Position numbers and translations under genes: made by a program. Below, piece after piece: positions 9,180 to 17,251 of a stretch of DNA of 64,000 nucleotides (positions within the stretch are counted from its first letter, which is position 1; each line of letters starts with the position of its first letter). Source of the DNA: Candidatus Poribacteria bacterium (GTDB lineage: Bacteria > Poribacteria > WGA-4E > WGA-3G); assembly GCA_028824685.1 (NCBI GenBank), contig JAPPCZ010000003.1:1-64000 (forward strand). Reading direction: 5' to 3'. Under the pieces are notes generated by a model. The model made no database searches and was not told where the DNA came from. It worked only from the letters and a program-made list of their open reading frames with translations.

Positions 9180-9785
9180 CTAAAACCTATGCGTGAAAAT
9201 AAGAGCGTTTCCCTGCTTAGTTTGTTGCATTTGCACGGAAATTCTTCGATTATTATAATCTTCAGCTGTTTTTGATGCATCAAGGATATTCCATGCGTGC
9301 AATCCGATACCCACAATCAGGAAAATAGACCCACGGATGCTATGATCTGTCATCCTTGATCTGACCTGGTCCTTGGTCAAGAAATTGGTTGTCCTCTCAT
9401 CATAGAATCCTGTACCAAATGTATCATGGTTTCTATAATGTAAAGCACGCGCAATATTATAACTTGCTAATGAAAAGACACCTATCTCTGCCGTAAGAAA
9501 AAGTGTGGCTTTGAGGTAGCTTTCGGCGTAAGCCTGCCCTAAACCGGGCATAGTTGCTGATAACAACAATGCTTTCTTAGGACTTCGCGCAGGATAATAT
9601 TGGTCGCCATGAGAACGGAATAGCGGGTAGATCGGTTCAGTATCGGCATCTTTTTTCGCACTTGAACCCCACTGTTTCGAAATCTGCTTCTTGTCAGGAG
9701 ACTGATGTTCAACTGCCGATACCTCTATTTGGGTATTAACTGTAATAAAAAAAGTAAACAATAACAAAATTAGAAACTTTTTCAA
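9180..9785 (-). CDS. DUF5683-like exported membrane-associated protein
   Basis: 201 residues with an N-terminal signal peptide (KKFLILLLFTFFITVNTQ). A central segment of the DUF5683/P13 type follows (PKKALLLSATMPGLGQAY, then LKATLFLTAEIGVFSLASYN), and a second hydrophobic stretch lies at about residues 150-170 (GSIFLIVGIGLHAWNILDA). The family motif, proline-glycine-leucine-glycine-glutamine before a hydrophobic hairpin, is clear. The C-terminus ends in phenylalanine, as outer-membrane proteins often do (ALIFTHRF). Function unknown. A GGAGG-like sequence precedes the start. Confidence 0.65.
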   Translation of the reverse strand: MKKFLILLLFTFFITVNTQIEVSAVEHQSPDKKQISKQWGSSAKKDADTEPIYPLFRSHGDQYYPARSPKKALLLSATMPGLGQAYAESYLKATLFLTAEIGVFSLASYNIARALHYRNHDTFGTGFYDERTTNFLTKDQVRSRMTDHSIRGSIFLIVGIGLHAWNILDASKTAEDYNNRRISVQMQQTKQGNALIFTHRF

Positions 9786-9941
9786 AATCCCTCCTTTCGG
9801 TTTCGCGCTGATAGCATTCCGAAGTCTATAATAGATTTAAAAACAACAATCCACCTAAATTGGCGCGCTTACAAAGCAAGACGCGCCAATTTAAATGTTT
9901 CATTGATATTTACGATATATTCAAAAGCCCAAAATCAGACA

Positions 9942-10754
9942 CTATTTTTGCTTAACGGGCAACGCAGGTGCTAATTGTATATTCTCTGGATCAGTTTGGT
10001 ATGCCCAATCAAAGACAACCGCGTCATCAAACAGTTTGCGAACATGAATTTTGGCGAAGTTCCCATCAGGGGTATAAATCGCATAAATATGCCCTTCAAT
10101 GAGTTCAACGAATAACGTAGTATAGCCGTATTCTGGAACAACATCAACACCATCAAAATCTTCTTGATAACCCAAATCTTGCATCGCAGTTTCGTTGTCT
10201 GAATAGAGGTAGGTAATATTTACCTCAGTATCTAAACCGAAATAGACATCTGTCGTTCTGTCATCCCATGCGGTACTTCCTTTACGGGGATGTGAAAAAT
10301 CAAAACCGCTGCGATCAGGTGCAAGTTGAAAATCATCTAATGTAACGTTTCTACCTTCTGGTCGCGGTGTATCCCAAGCATTTTCAGGGCTTAGTTCACT
10401 TTCATTACCTGTTATATCGTAAGCAGAAACAGCATAGTAATATGTTCTGCCGTTCCGCACATCTCGATCTGTATAATGTGAGGTACCAGGAGGCAGATCA
10501 GAAATTGCCTCAAAGTCATTGTTATTTTCACTGCGCCAGACAGTGTAACCTTCTAAATCAAATTCAGCGTTCGGGTACCACTCAATGCGTACGTATTCAT
10601 CACCTGTAATAGTTCTAACACCTCGCGGGATTGCAGGGGGTTCACGGTCAATATTGTCGTTATCATCGTCTGCATCAATATAACATCCTGTTAGCGTTGC
10701 CACAAGGAGTATGCACAAAAAGTGTGCTATGAGTACATTTATTTTTGTCAACAT
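9942..10754 (-). CDS. Lipoprotein with fibronectin type III domain
   Basis: 270 residues. A signal peptide ends in the lipobox LTGC (about residues 21-24), followed by an acidic linker. One fibronectin type III domain spans about residues 38-125, with the usual core: PPAIPRGVRTI, VRIEWYPNAEFDLEGYTVWR, GRTYYYAVSAYD. The C-terminal 140 residues are of unknown fold. The combination suggests a surface-exposed binding or scaffold lipoprotein. On this strand a candidate promoter lies at 10834-10855 (TTGATG and TATAAT with a short 15-nt spacer). Confidence 0.75.
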   Translation of the reverse strand: MLTKINVLIAHFLCILLVATLTGCYIDADDDNDNIDREPPAIPRGVRTITGDEYVRIEWYPNAEFDLEGYTVWRSENNNDFEAISDLPPGTSHYTDRDVRNGRTYYYAVSAYDITGNESELSPENAWDTPRPEGRNVTLDDFQLAPDRSGFDFSHPRKGSTAWDDRTTDVYFGLDTEVNITYLYSDNETAMQDLGYQEDFDGVDVVPEYGYTTLFVELIEGHIYAIYTPDGNFAKIHVRKLFDDAVVFDWAYQTDPENIQLAPALPVKQK

Positions 10755-11020
10755 TTTTAGTCTCCTGTCGTGAAATCTAATTTATATCCAAGTGTAACGC
10801 TAATCACATACAAGGCGTTGACATGATTATTATACTATCATTAAATTCGCATCAATGCAAGGTAAATTTAGATTTGCTACTCCAGAATTTTTGTTGTAAA
10901 TCAGACATTTTTCTTCAAAAAAAATGAAATATTTTCTTAAAACTTAAGAACAAGATATACACGTTACATCTCCAAAGCCATTCAATTCTCCAATAATCGC
11001 ACATGCTACATAGATTTCTT

Positions 11021-11084
11021 GTAGGAGCGATCTCCGAATAGCGACAAAACACAATGATAGTCGGGAATCGAAGTTCCCTCCTAC
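11021..11084. repeat. Imperfect palindrome of the GTAGGAGCGATCTCC family
   Basis: Left arm GTAGGAGCGATCTCCGAAT, right arm GAATCGAAGTTCCCTCCTAC. It lies in the 450-nt gap between divergently oriented genes. The remainder of that gap (10755-11204) is AT-rich and holds the promoter at 11143. Confidence 0.75.
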
Positions 11085-11142
11085 AATATAATTAATGAGA
11101 AAACTCGACAATTGAAAGGCTCTGGTTACATCTCCGAAAATC

Positions 11143-11171
11143 TTGACATATTTATGACACTATGATATACT
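11143..11171 (+). promoter_or_regulatory. Sigma-70-type promoter
   Basis: TTGACA at 11143-11148 and TATACT at 11166-11171, separated by 17 nt. It ends 33 nt before the start codon at 11205, and would drive the membrane-protein gene and perhaps purF. Confidence 0.7.
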
Positions 11172-11204
11172 TAAAACATAAGAATTTATGGATAAGGAGA
11201 TGAA

Positions 11205-11750
11205 ATGTCGAGAAAGAATTGCATCCTACTAACGTTAAGCCAAATCGCTATCGGAGGTGTGATAACGGTTGCTGGCAGTTTAATATATCTACTAATTTTT
11301 AAAGCGTTCTTATGGCAAACACTTATTAATGAACGGATTATGCATGGATTTTGGGTAGGATTGTTCTTGTTAATATCCATAGGATGCACTTACGGTGTAA
11401 TTGTAGTGGGGGTGAGTGAAGGAATTAGATTTGTTGGTCGAAAATTCGGAGTTGATATTCCCTTCAAACCGGTCTGCTCAGGTGCTTTTTTGGGTGCGCC
11501 TGCAATTGTATTTCTACTTGCACTACAGAATATCCCATGGGAAATTTTTGGAACGCAGAATGTTATTCTTGTATTGATTCTCCCAGTTTTTAAAACGCTT
11601 GCTTTCCTTTTATCCTTACCGATTCGAGCTTGGTTAACGCTCCAATTTCCAGTTGAAATTTTATATGTCATAGCGATACCGATTGGTGCAATTTTAGGGT
11701 ATCGACTATCGAAAATAGAAGATGTAGATGTCAACGCCCAAGAAACGTAA
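11205..11750 (+). CDS. Hypothetical multi-pass membrane protein
   Basis: 181 residues, not recognised. Four or five hydrophobic segments are visible, at about residues 8-32, 42-66, 85-103, 113-132 and 145-168. A short polar C-terminus follows (LSKIEDVDVNAQET). The start ATG is preceded by AAGGAGATGAA, and a good sigma-70 promoter lies just upstream. It lies about 120 nt upstream of purF on the same strand, but nothing in it points to purine metabolism. Confidence 0.7.
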   Translation: MSRKNCILLTLSQIAIGGVITVAGSLIYLLIFKAFLWQTLINERIMHGFWVGLFLLISIGCTYGVIVVGVSEGIRFVGRKFGVDIPFKPVCSGAFLGAPAIVFLLALQNIPWEIFGTQNVILVLILPVFKTLAFLLSLPIRAWLTLQFPVEILYVIAIPIGAILGYRLSKIEDVDVNAQET

Positions 11751-11873
11751 ATAATTACACATATCCGTTTCTGATGGTATTCTGTTTTTAGTTACCACGA
11801 AGATTGTGTTTTTGAATGAGGTCTGATCCATGTGCTGTACGGATTCGCTCGCGTAGCGGAGGTATGCCTGACA

Positions 11874-13277
11874 ATGCAGTATGATAAGCCGAAGGATGAA
11901 TGCGGCGTATTTGGTGTTTTTGGACACCCAAAAGCGGTAGAATTAACCTATTTAGGGTTACGCGCGCTTCAGCATCGAGGACAGGAGAGTAGCGGAATTG
12001 TCGTATCTGATGGTGAAAACATTTTGTCTCACCACGGAATGGGACTTGTTGATGCTGTGTTTAACACCGATGTTTTAGCAAAGTTAACTGGACACATAGC
12101 AATTGGACATAACCGGTATTCAACAGCAGGTGAAAGCACGCTTGAAAATGCTCAACCTTTGGTACGTAATTATAAGCAAGGAAAACTTGCTTTGGGGCAT
12201 AACGGTAACTTAATCAACGCATCTCAGATTCGAAACCATCTTGAGAATATAGGCTCAATTTTCAGCACAAGTTTGGATACAGAGGTAGTCTTTCATCTGA
12301 TAGCACATTCCCGTCAAGATAGTTTAGAAGACAGAATTTTTGATGCGTTTCGGGCAGTTGAGGGGGCTTACTCGTTCGTTGTCCTTGACAAGACAACGCT
12401 GATGGGTGCGCGTGATCCACACGGGTTTCGTCCGTTGTGGATCGGTAAACTTGGAGAAGCTTATGTATTAGCCTCTGAGACATGTGCCCTTGACGTAATT
12501 GAGGCAGAGCCAATACGTGAGGTTGAACCTGGTGAATTGGTTACCATGCGTTCCAAACATCTCGGGGTGGAATCTTTCCGTTTTTCACCACAACAATCCA
12601 GTTTATCTCAATGCATCTTTGAATATATCTACCTTGCCCGTCCAGACAGCATGATGTTTGGACAAGGTGTGAACAGCACACGCCGTGAATTCGGTAGGCA
12701 ACTTGCGCGCGAGCACCCTGTGAAAGCGGATGTCGTAATTCCTGTCCCCGACTCAGCAACAATAGCTGCCCTTGGCTACGCAGAAGAATCTGGCATTACC
12801 TTTGATCTCGGGTTGTCAAGAAATACCTATGTCGGTAGATCCTTTATGAATCCTACGCAGGATATTAGAGAACTCATGGTGAAGGTGAAGTTGAATCCAA
12901 TTCGTGAAGTCCTTAATGGAAAACGGGTTGTGGTGGTTGATGATTCAATCATGCGTGGAACAAACAGCCGAAAACTCGTCAAAATAGTACGTCAAGGTGG
13001 AGCAACGGCTGTTCATGTCCGTATAGCATCACCACCGAATAAATATCCATGCTTTTATGGGGTTGATACACCTACCCGATCAGAACTGATAGCAAGTAAA
13101 CATACTACTGAGGAGATTCGTAAATATATTCGCGCTGATAGTTTAGGATATGTCAGTATTGAGGGGATGTTAAAGGGAGTGAAAGAACGTGACAATTTTT
13201 GTACTGCATGTTTTGATGGGAATTATTCTGTCACAAATGAAGGTATACCTCGCCAATTACCATTAATTATAGATTAA
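11874..13277 (+). CDS. purF: Amidophosphoribosyltransferase PurF
   Basis: First committed step of purine synthesis: glutamine-dependent conversion of PRPP to phosphoribosylamine. 467 residues. The glutaminase nucleophile is the cysteine of ECGVFG, exposed after removal of a nine-residue propeptide (MQYDKPKDE). RALQHRGQESSGI and the C-terminal PRPP loop VVVVDDSIMRGTNS (near residue 353) are intact. Cysteines in SQCIFEYIYLARPDS, YPCFYG and FCTACFDG match the iron-sulphur ligands of the Bacillus-type, oxygen-sensitive enzyme. A longer frame begins with GTG at 11832, but I prefer ATG 11874: it gives the normal propeptide length, and GCGGAGG lies 11 nt upstream. It sits ahead of purM. Confidence 0.96.
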   Translation: MQYDKPKDECGVFGVFGHPKAVELTYLGLRALQHRGQESSGIVVSDGENILSHHGMGLVDAVFNTDVLAKLTGHIAIGHNRYSTAGESTLENAQPLVRNYKQGKLALGHNGNLINASQIRNHLENIGSIFSTSLDTEVVFHLIAHSRQDSLEDRIFDAFRAVEGAYSFVVLDKTTLMGARDPHGFRPLWIGKLGEAYVLASETCALDVIEAEPIREVEPGELVTMRSKHLGVESFRFSPQQSSLSQCIFEYIYLARPDSMMFGQGVNSTRREFGRQLAREHPVKADVVIPVPDSATIAALGYAEESGITFDLGLSRNTYVGRSFMNPTQDIRELMVKVKLNPIREVLNGKRVVVVDDSIMRGTNSRKLVKIVRQGGATAVHVRIASPPNKYPCFYGVDTPTRSELIASKHTTEEIRKYIRADSLGYVSIEGMLKGVKERDNFCTACFDGNYSVTNEGIPRQLPLIID

Positions 13278-13385
13278 CTTTTGTTAATTTGTGTTTAGAA
13301 ACAGTGAATATAGAGTAGAAAGTTTTGAGTGAAAATCAAATAACATAGAAAACAAACCGATTCCACTGTGAATAAGGAAAATGCT

Positions 13386-13811
13386 ATGGTATTTATTCCC
13401 CCACCATACGTGCCACCAAACCAAAATAAGAAAAAGAATTCTCCGAGAAAAACCTTGCAAGATCGCCACAATTCAATACGCGCAAGAAATAGGATGGGGA
13501 TAGGGCGAGTAATGAGGACATCGCTCGGTACGGCGCAAGGCACGTCTACGTTAAAAATAGTCTTAATGTATTCTATTCTCGGTATGATTTTGCATTGGCT
13601 GCTCCCTATTGTAATTCAAAATGTGAGACCTAATATGCCAGAAGAAGATGCACAGTATTATGGAATCCTTGGTGCCATCGTCATAACTGTTTTCTTTTTA
13701 GTCGTTAGTCTTTTGAAAGGATTAATCGTGCGCCATAGGTCACAATCAGGAAAATCAAAAACCCAAGACGCTAACACCCAACTATTTGGTCCAAAAAATT
13801 CAGAAAGATAA
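13386..13811 (+). CDS. Hypothetical small membrane protein in the purine cluster
   Basis: 141 residues, not recognised. A proline-rich, basic N-terminus (IPPPYVPPNQNKKKNSPRK) precedes two hydrophobic helices at about residues 56-82 and 93-118, and the tail is charged. An upstream in-frame GTG at 13368 is possible, but AAGGA at the proper distance favours ATG 13386. It lies between purF and purM, 10 nt before the purM start codon, so it is surely co-transcribed with purM. Its role is unknown. Confidence 0.65.
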   Translation: MVFIPPPYVPPNQNKKKNSPRKTLQDRHNSIRARNRMGIGRVMRTSLGTAQGTSTLKIVLMYSILGMILHWLLPIVIQNVRPNMPEEDAQYYGILGAIVITVFFLVVSLLKGLIVRHRSQSGKSKTQDANTQLFGPKNSER

Positions 13812-13821
13812 GGTAAATAGG

Positions 13822-14868
13822 ATGACAGATAAAAAACCGTTGACCTATGCCGATGCAGGTGTGTCATTTGAAGCAGAATCCAAGGCTATGCACCGGATAC
13901 GGGGAATCATGGAAACCACGTATCGATCCGAAGTTCTCAGCAACGTAGGAAGTTTCGGTGGATTATTCGCACTCGGAACTTATGAGCAACCTATTCTTGT
14001 TTCCAGCACGGATAGTGTCGGCACAAAGTTGAAGGTTGCCTTCCAAGCTGACAAACACGATACCGTAGGGTATGATATTGTTGCACATTGCGGCAATGAT
14101 ATAGTTGTACAGGGTGCCGAGCCACTTTTCTTTTTGGATTATATCGGCATCGGAAAACTGGAACCGTTGGTTTTTGAACAGATTATTACAGGACTCGCTT
14201 CGGGATGTAGGGAAATTGGTTGTGCGTTAATCGGTGGAGAGACAGCAGAACTTCCCGGTTTTTATGCGCCAGGGGAATACGACTTGGTAGGAACAATCGT
14301 AGGAGTTGTAGAAAGAGACGCACTGATTACAGGAGAAAGAATTGCAGCCGGAGATAAATTAATCGGTTTAGCCTCAACGGGATTACATACAAACGGGTAT
14401 TCGCTTGCGCGACGCATTTTATTTGAACGTTGTAACTACGATGTAGATACTTATCTTCCAGAACTATCGTCAACAGTCGGAGACGAACTGTTGAAACCAC
14501 ACAAAAGTTATGTCAAATCTATCTTGAAACTCCGTGAGGTGTGTGAAGTCAAAGGAATTGCGCATATTACAGGAGGGGGATTGCCCGGAAATGTCGAGCG
14601 AATTCTACCTGAAGCGTGCCGTGCAGTAATCCAGAAGCAAAGTTGGGAAGTTCCACCCATTTTCAATTTACTCCAGCAAAAAGGGGGTGTAGAAGAAGTA
14701 GAAATGTATCGAGTTTTCAATATGGGGGTTGGGATAGTTTTGGTAGTCCCCTCTGATTCCGTTGCGACAACTTTGGAATCATTAAGCGAATCGGAGGAGA
14801 CGGCGTTCCTATTGGGAGATATAGTTTCAGGGGATAAAGGAGTTGAGTTGTGTCCGCGCCATTCTTAA
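13822..14868 (+). CDS. purM: Phosphoribosylformylglycinamidine cyclo-ligase PurM
   Basis: ATP-dependent ring closure that forms aminoimidazole ribonucleotide, the fifth purine step. 348 residues, normal length. Family motifs are present: LTYADAGVSFEAE, SSTDSVGTKLKVAF, GYDIVAHCGNDI, GGETAELPGFY, GLHTNGYSLARR and HITGGGLPGN. The longest frame starts 12 codons earlier, inside the preceding gene. ATG 13822, with AAGGT upstream, removes the overlap and matches family N-termini. Its end overlaps the start of the FliG-like gene by 19 nt, so the two are translationally linked. Confidence 0.96.
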   Translation: MTDKKPLTYADAGVSFEAESKAMHRIRGIMETTYRSEVLSNVGSFGGLFALGTYEQPILVSSTDSVGTKLKVAFQADKHDTVGYDIVAHCGNDIVVQGAEPLFFLDYIGIGKLEPLVFEQIITGLASGCREIGCALIGGETAELPGFYAPGEYDLVGTIVGVVERDALITGERIAAGDKLIGLASTGLHTNGYSLARRILFERCNYDVDTYLPELSSTVGDELLKPHKSYVKSILKLREVCEVKGIAHITGGGLPGNVERILPEACRAVIQKQSWEVPPIFNLLQQKGGVEEVEMYRVFNMGVGIVLVVPSDSVATTLESLSESEETAFLLGDIVSGDKGVELCPRHS

Positions 14869-15656
14869 ATGAAGATTCACTTCAAGAACTAACTGATTTA
14901 TTTCAGAAAACACCGTTGCCTGTAATTATGCAAGCATTTGAGCAGGTAGAAGATGCAGACATCGCTGTATTCTTATTGTTGTTAGATGTTGCAACCAGCA
15001 AAGTTCCATCAGAGAGTTCCGATGAGATTCGGAAAACACTTGCTCGTACTGGGGAAGAAGGGACATCTAAAGAGCAGTCAGAAGGAACACTTACCGCTTT
15101 TGCACAAGAAGTCTTCGCACAATTTCCAATTCAGAGACAGGTTCGAATTGCTGAACATTTAGCAATAACTGAGATGATTGACACCTCACGGGCAGAACAG
15201 ATTTGGGATGATCTCGTCGGCACAATACAAGGTATACTACAAAGCACACTATTTTTTGGTAACGGAGCAAAAAACGTCGCAAAATTCCTCGCACAAGTTG
15301 ATTTTGAAAAACAGAACCAACTTATGGAGGCACTGCAAAAAAGCCGACCTGAATTATCTGACACCGTTGCTGATCACTTATTCACATTTGAGGACCTTGC
15401 TGAGGTGTCTGATGAAGCAATTATTACGCTTCTGCAAGTTTTAGAGCCAAACACCTTAGCACTTGCCCTGAACGAAGCCTCACCTGCAATTCAGGATAGA
15501 TTCTCTGAAAATATGTCAGCTGCACAAGCAGAAACTTTGGAATCAGAAACCGCGCAACTCACATTTGAGCAAAAACAACTCAGTGAAACTGCGCGGCAAT
15601 CTATAGTCACTTTAATTCGCAATTTTGCAGCTAAAGGACTACTAAAAATTCGTTAG
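14850..15656 (+). CDS. FliG-like protein (middle and C-terminal domains)
   Basis: 268 residues with a GTG start inside purM; AAGGAG lies 7 nt upstream. From about residue 135 it follows the flagellar switch protein FliG closely: KNVAKFLAQVDFEKQNQLME, then FTFEDLAEVSDEAI, LEPNTLALALNEAS, FSENMSAAQAETLESE, and an ending like FliG (IVTLIRNFAAKGLLKIR). FliG couples rotor to stator. Here the arginines of the family segment D-R-x-I-Q-R are missing (the protein has SDEAIIT), and no other flagellar gene is in the window. A motor role is therefore doubtful, and the fold may serve as a scaffold. The first 130 residues are divergent (a helical ARM-like MgtE/FliG-type region is plausible). Co-transcription with purM is unexplained. 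Confidence 0.75.
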   Translation: MSAPFLNEDSLQELTDLFQKTPLPVIMQAFEQVEDADIAVFLLLLDVATSKVPSESSDEIRKTLARTGEEGTSKEQSEGTLTAFAQEVFAQFPIQRQVRIAEHLAITEMIDTSRAEQIWDDLVGTIQGILQSTLFFGNGAKNVAKFLAQVDFEKQNQLMEALQKSRPELSDTVADHLFTFEDLAEVSDEAIITLLQVLEPNTLALALNEASPAIQDRFSENMSAAQAETLESETAQLTFEQKQLSETARQSIVTLIRNFAAKGLLKIR

Positions 15657-15742
15657 ATGAAGAAAAGTCCAATATAGTGGTAGTTTCAGACAATTTGCCG
15701 CGATCACAATAGAAACCCTACTGCCAGCCGTGCAAACCACCA

Positions 15743-16693
15743 TTAGTCGTCCAACGTAAACACTATATCTAATTTAACCTTCTTTTCAACATCTTTATCT
15801 TTTTCCTTAGCTGGAATAAATCTCCACTTTTTCAAAGCTGCAATTGCTGCCTCTTCAAAACCGAATCCAATGCTTGTTAACGCAACAATATTTTTGGGAA
15901 CTCCATCTTTTCCGATAGTTGCTTCTAACGTCACGGTTCCTTCCTTATTGGCACGTTTAGCATTTTTCGGATAAGTTGGCTCCGGTGCATATTTAGCCTT
16001 AGGTGGTGAAGACCCTGGTTGCTTCGTATCAATTTCAGGGACTTTTAAAGTATGTCCGCCATCTAATTTCGTCGTATTAGAAAGATCGTCAAGCGAAGAG
16101 TTTTGCTGTGCAGGTCTCTCAAATGTAGGTTTTACTGTGGGTTGTGTGGGTTGCACAGGCCCTCTCAAACCTTTCGGAATTGCTTTGACTCTTGGTCCTT
16201 CAAGTGATGGTCCTATGGGACCTAAATCTGTATCAGGTGTGGTCGGAAGCTCAAAATCACCTGGTGTCCGTCGAATATTTGGATTCGTCACTGGTGTCCG
16301 TTTAATCGGTGCCTCTATTTGTTGTGGCTTAGCATCAAATTTCGGACGACGGCGTGTCTTAATTGTGGTGCGTTCTCTTTGGGGCGGATCTTGAGGAACG
16401 AACGCAGCTGCAAGTTGTTGACTTTCGGCTGCAATTTGGTCTTTGATATATAGAAACCCAAGTAACAAAGCGATGGCAACGTGCAGCCCGACAGAAAACG
16501 TTAAAGCAACAGAATTACGACCACCTGTTTTCTGCACGGTTATCGGTGGCGGTTTACTCCCTTGTGCGGCAGCTATACCACCTTTTTGACTTTCATCAAT
16601 ACTGACTTTCTTCAATTGAGCATTAATCTTCGGTTTTTTCCGTTCTGCCCGACGATGTTGGATTTGGTATACAATATCGGAACTTCTACTCAT
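15743..16693 (-). CDS. tonB: TonB-like energy transducer
   Basis: 316 residues. A charged cytoplasmic N-terminus is followed by one transmembrane helix at about residues 61-83 (VALTFSVGLHVAIALLLGF). A long proline-rich periplasmic stretch with threonine-proline and lysine-proline runs comes next. The C-terminal TonB_C domain spans about 230-316 (YPKNAKRANKEGTVTLEATI, AIAALKKWRFIPAKEKDK). It transmits proton-motive energy to outer-membrane receptors, presumably the four encoded at 23.9-33.8 kb. The start was set to ATG 16693, directly after GGGAGGAAAGAG; the upstream extension has no such site. exbB and exbD are not in the window. The cytoplasmic N-terminus is longer than in classical TonB. 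Confidence 0.9.
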   Translation of the reverse strand: MSRSSDIVYQIQHRRAERKKPKINAQLKKVSIDESQKGGIAAAQGSKPPPITVQKTGGRNSVALTFSVGLHVAIALLLGFLYIKDQIAAESQQLAAAFVPQDPPQRERTTIKTRRRPKFDAKPQQIEAPIKRTPVTNPNIRRTPGDFELPTTPDTDLGPIGPSLEGPRVKAIPKGLRGPVQPTQPTVKPTFERPAQQNSSLDDLSNTTKLDGGHTLKVPEIDTKQPGSSPPKAKYAPEPTYPKNAKRANKEGTVTLEATIGKDGVPKNIVALTSIGFGFEEAAIAALKKWRFIPAKEKDKDVEKKVKLDIVFTLDD

Positions 16694-16826
16694 CTCTTTC
16701 CTCCCAGAATTTATCTCGTGATGTCGATAGCGCGCGTTCAACACACTTACCGGAGTTTATGAGATAGTTTGTAAATCGATAGAGTCGTTAATTAAGATTT
16801 CGTTAAAATGTCTATCTTCACATCAT

Positions 16827-16855
16827 AGTATAACAGATATCAATGCCATTTTCAA
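16827..16855 (-). promoter_or_regulatory. Sigma-70-type promoter of the TonB-like gene
   Basis: On the minus strand, TTGAAA (16855-16850) and TATACT (16832-16827) are separated by exactly 17 nt. The start codon lies 134 nt downstream. Confidence 0.6.
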
Positions 16856-16946
16856 GCGATAAAACTAATTTTTACCTTAATAAAACTGATTAAGCATAAA
16901 TTATAGCATATTTAAATGTATATGTCAACTTTTTTATTTTCGTAGT

Positions 16947-16988
16947 TACCGTAGGTCGGGTAGAGTTTACGAAACCCGACCTACGGTA
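16947..16988. repeat. 15-bp inverted repeat
   Basis: TACCGTAGGTCGGGT at 16947-16961 pairs perfectly with 16974-16988 across a 12-nt loop. It belongs to the GGGTAGAG..AAACCC hairpin type. No T-run follows, so it is not a simple terminator. Confidence 0.7.
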
Positions 16989-17008
16989 AAAACTCTTGTG
17001 CGTAGGTA

Positions 17009-17238
17009 CTAGTGCTTTGTCAAGTGCTAATTGATGGTTCTTGAATGTAATCGGGAATCGGAGTTCCCTCCTACAAAGAGCAGACGGTATTGGTAGGCGG
17101 TGAATCATGGCGAATACCACACGCGTATTCGCCCAATGGCATTCATACCCGGGGAACGCCTATAGGCGTTCATACCGTTGATTTCTTGATTTCGATCTCC
17201 GAATCGCGACCTACAATAATATGTTGACAAAGCACTAG
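17009..17238. mobile_element. MITE-like 230-bp element with 15-bp terminal inverted repeats
   Basis: CTAGTGCTTTGTCAA at 17009-17023 and its exact complement at 17224-17238 bound 230 bp without a gene. Inside are the two half-arms of the GTAGGAGCGATCTCC palindrome (17051-17074 and 17193-17214), pushed apart by a 9-bp hairpin (17109-17133, loop CACACGC) and a GAACGCC/GGCGTTC palindrome. This looks like nested insertions. The right end recurs alone at 49327-49340. No clear target-site duplication is visible. Confidence 0.6.
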
Positions 17239-17251
17239 AATTAAGTTTCGA

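Noticed and set aside
11832..11873. Longer N-terminus for PurF from GTG 11832
   Set aside because: It would give a propeptide of 23 residues; ATG 11874 gives nine and has a GCGGAGG ribosome site.
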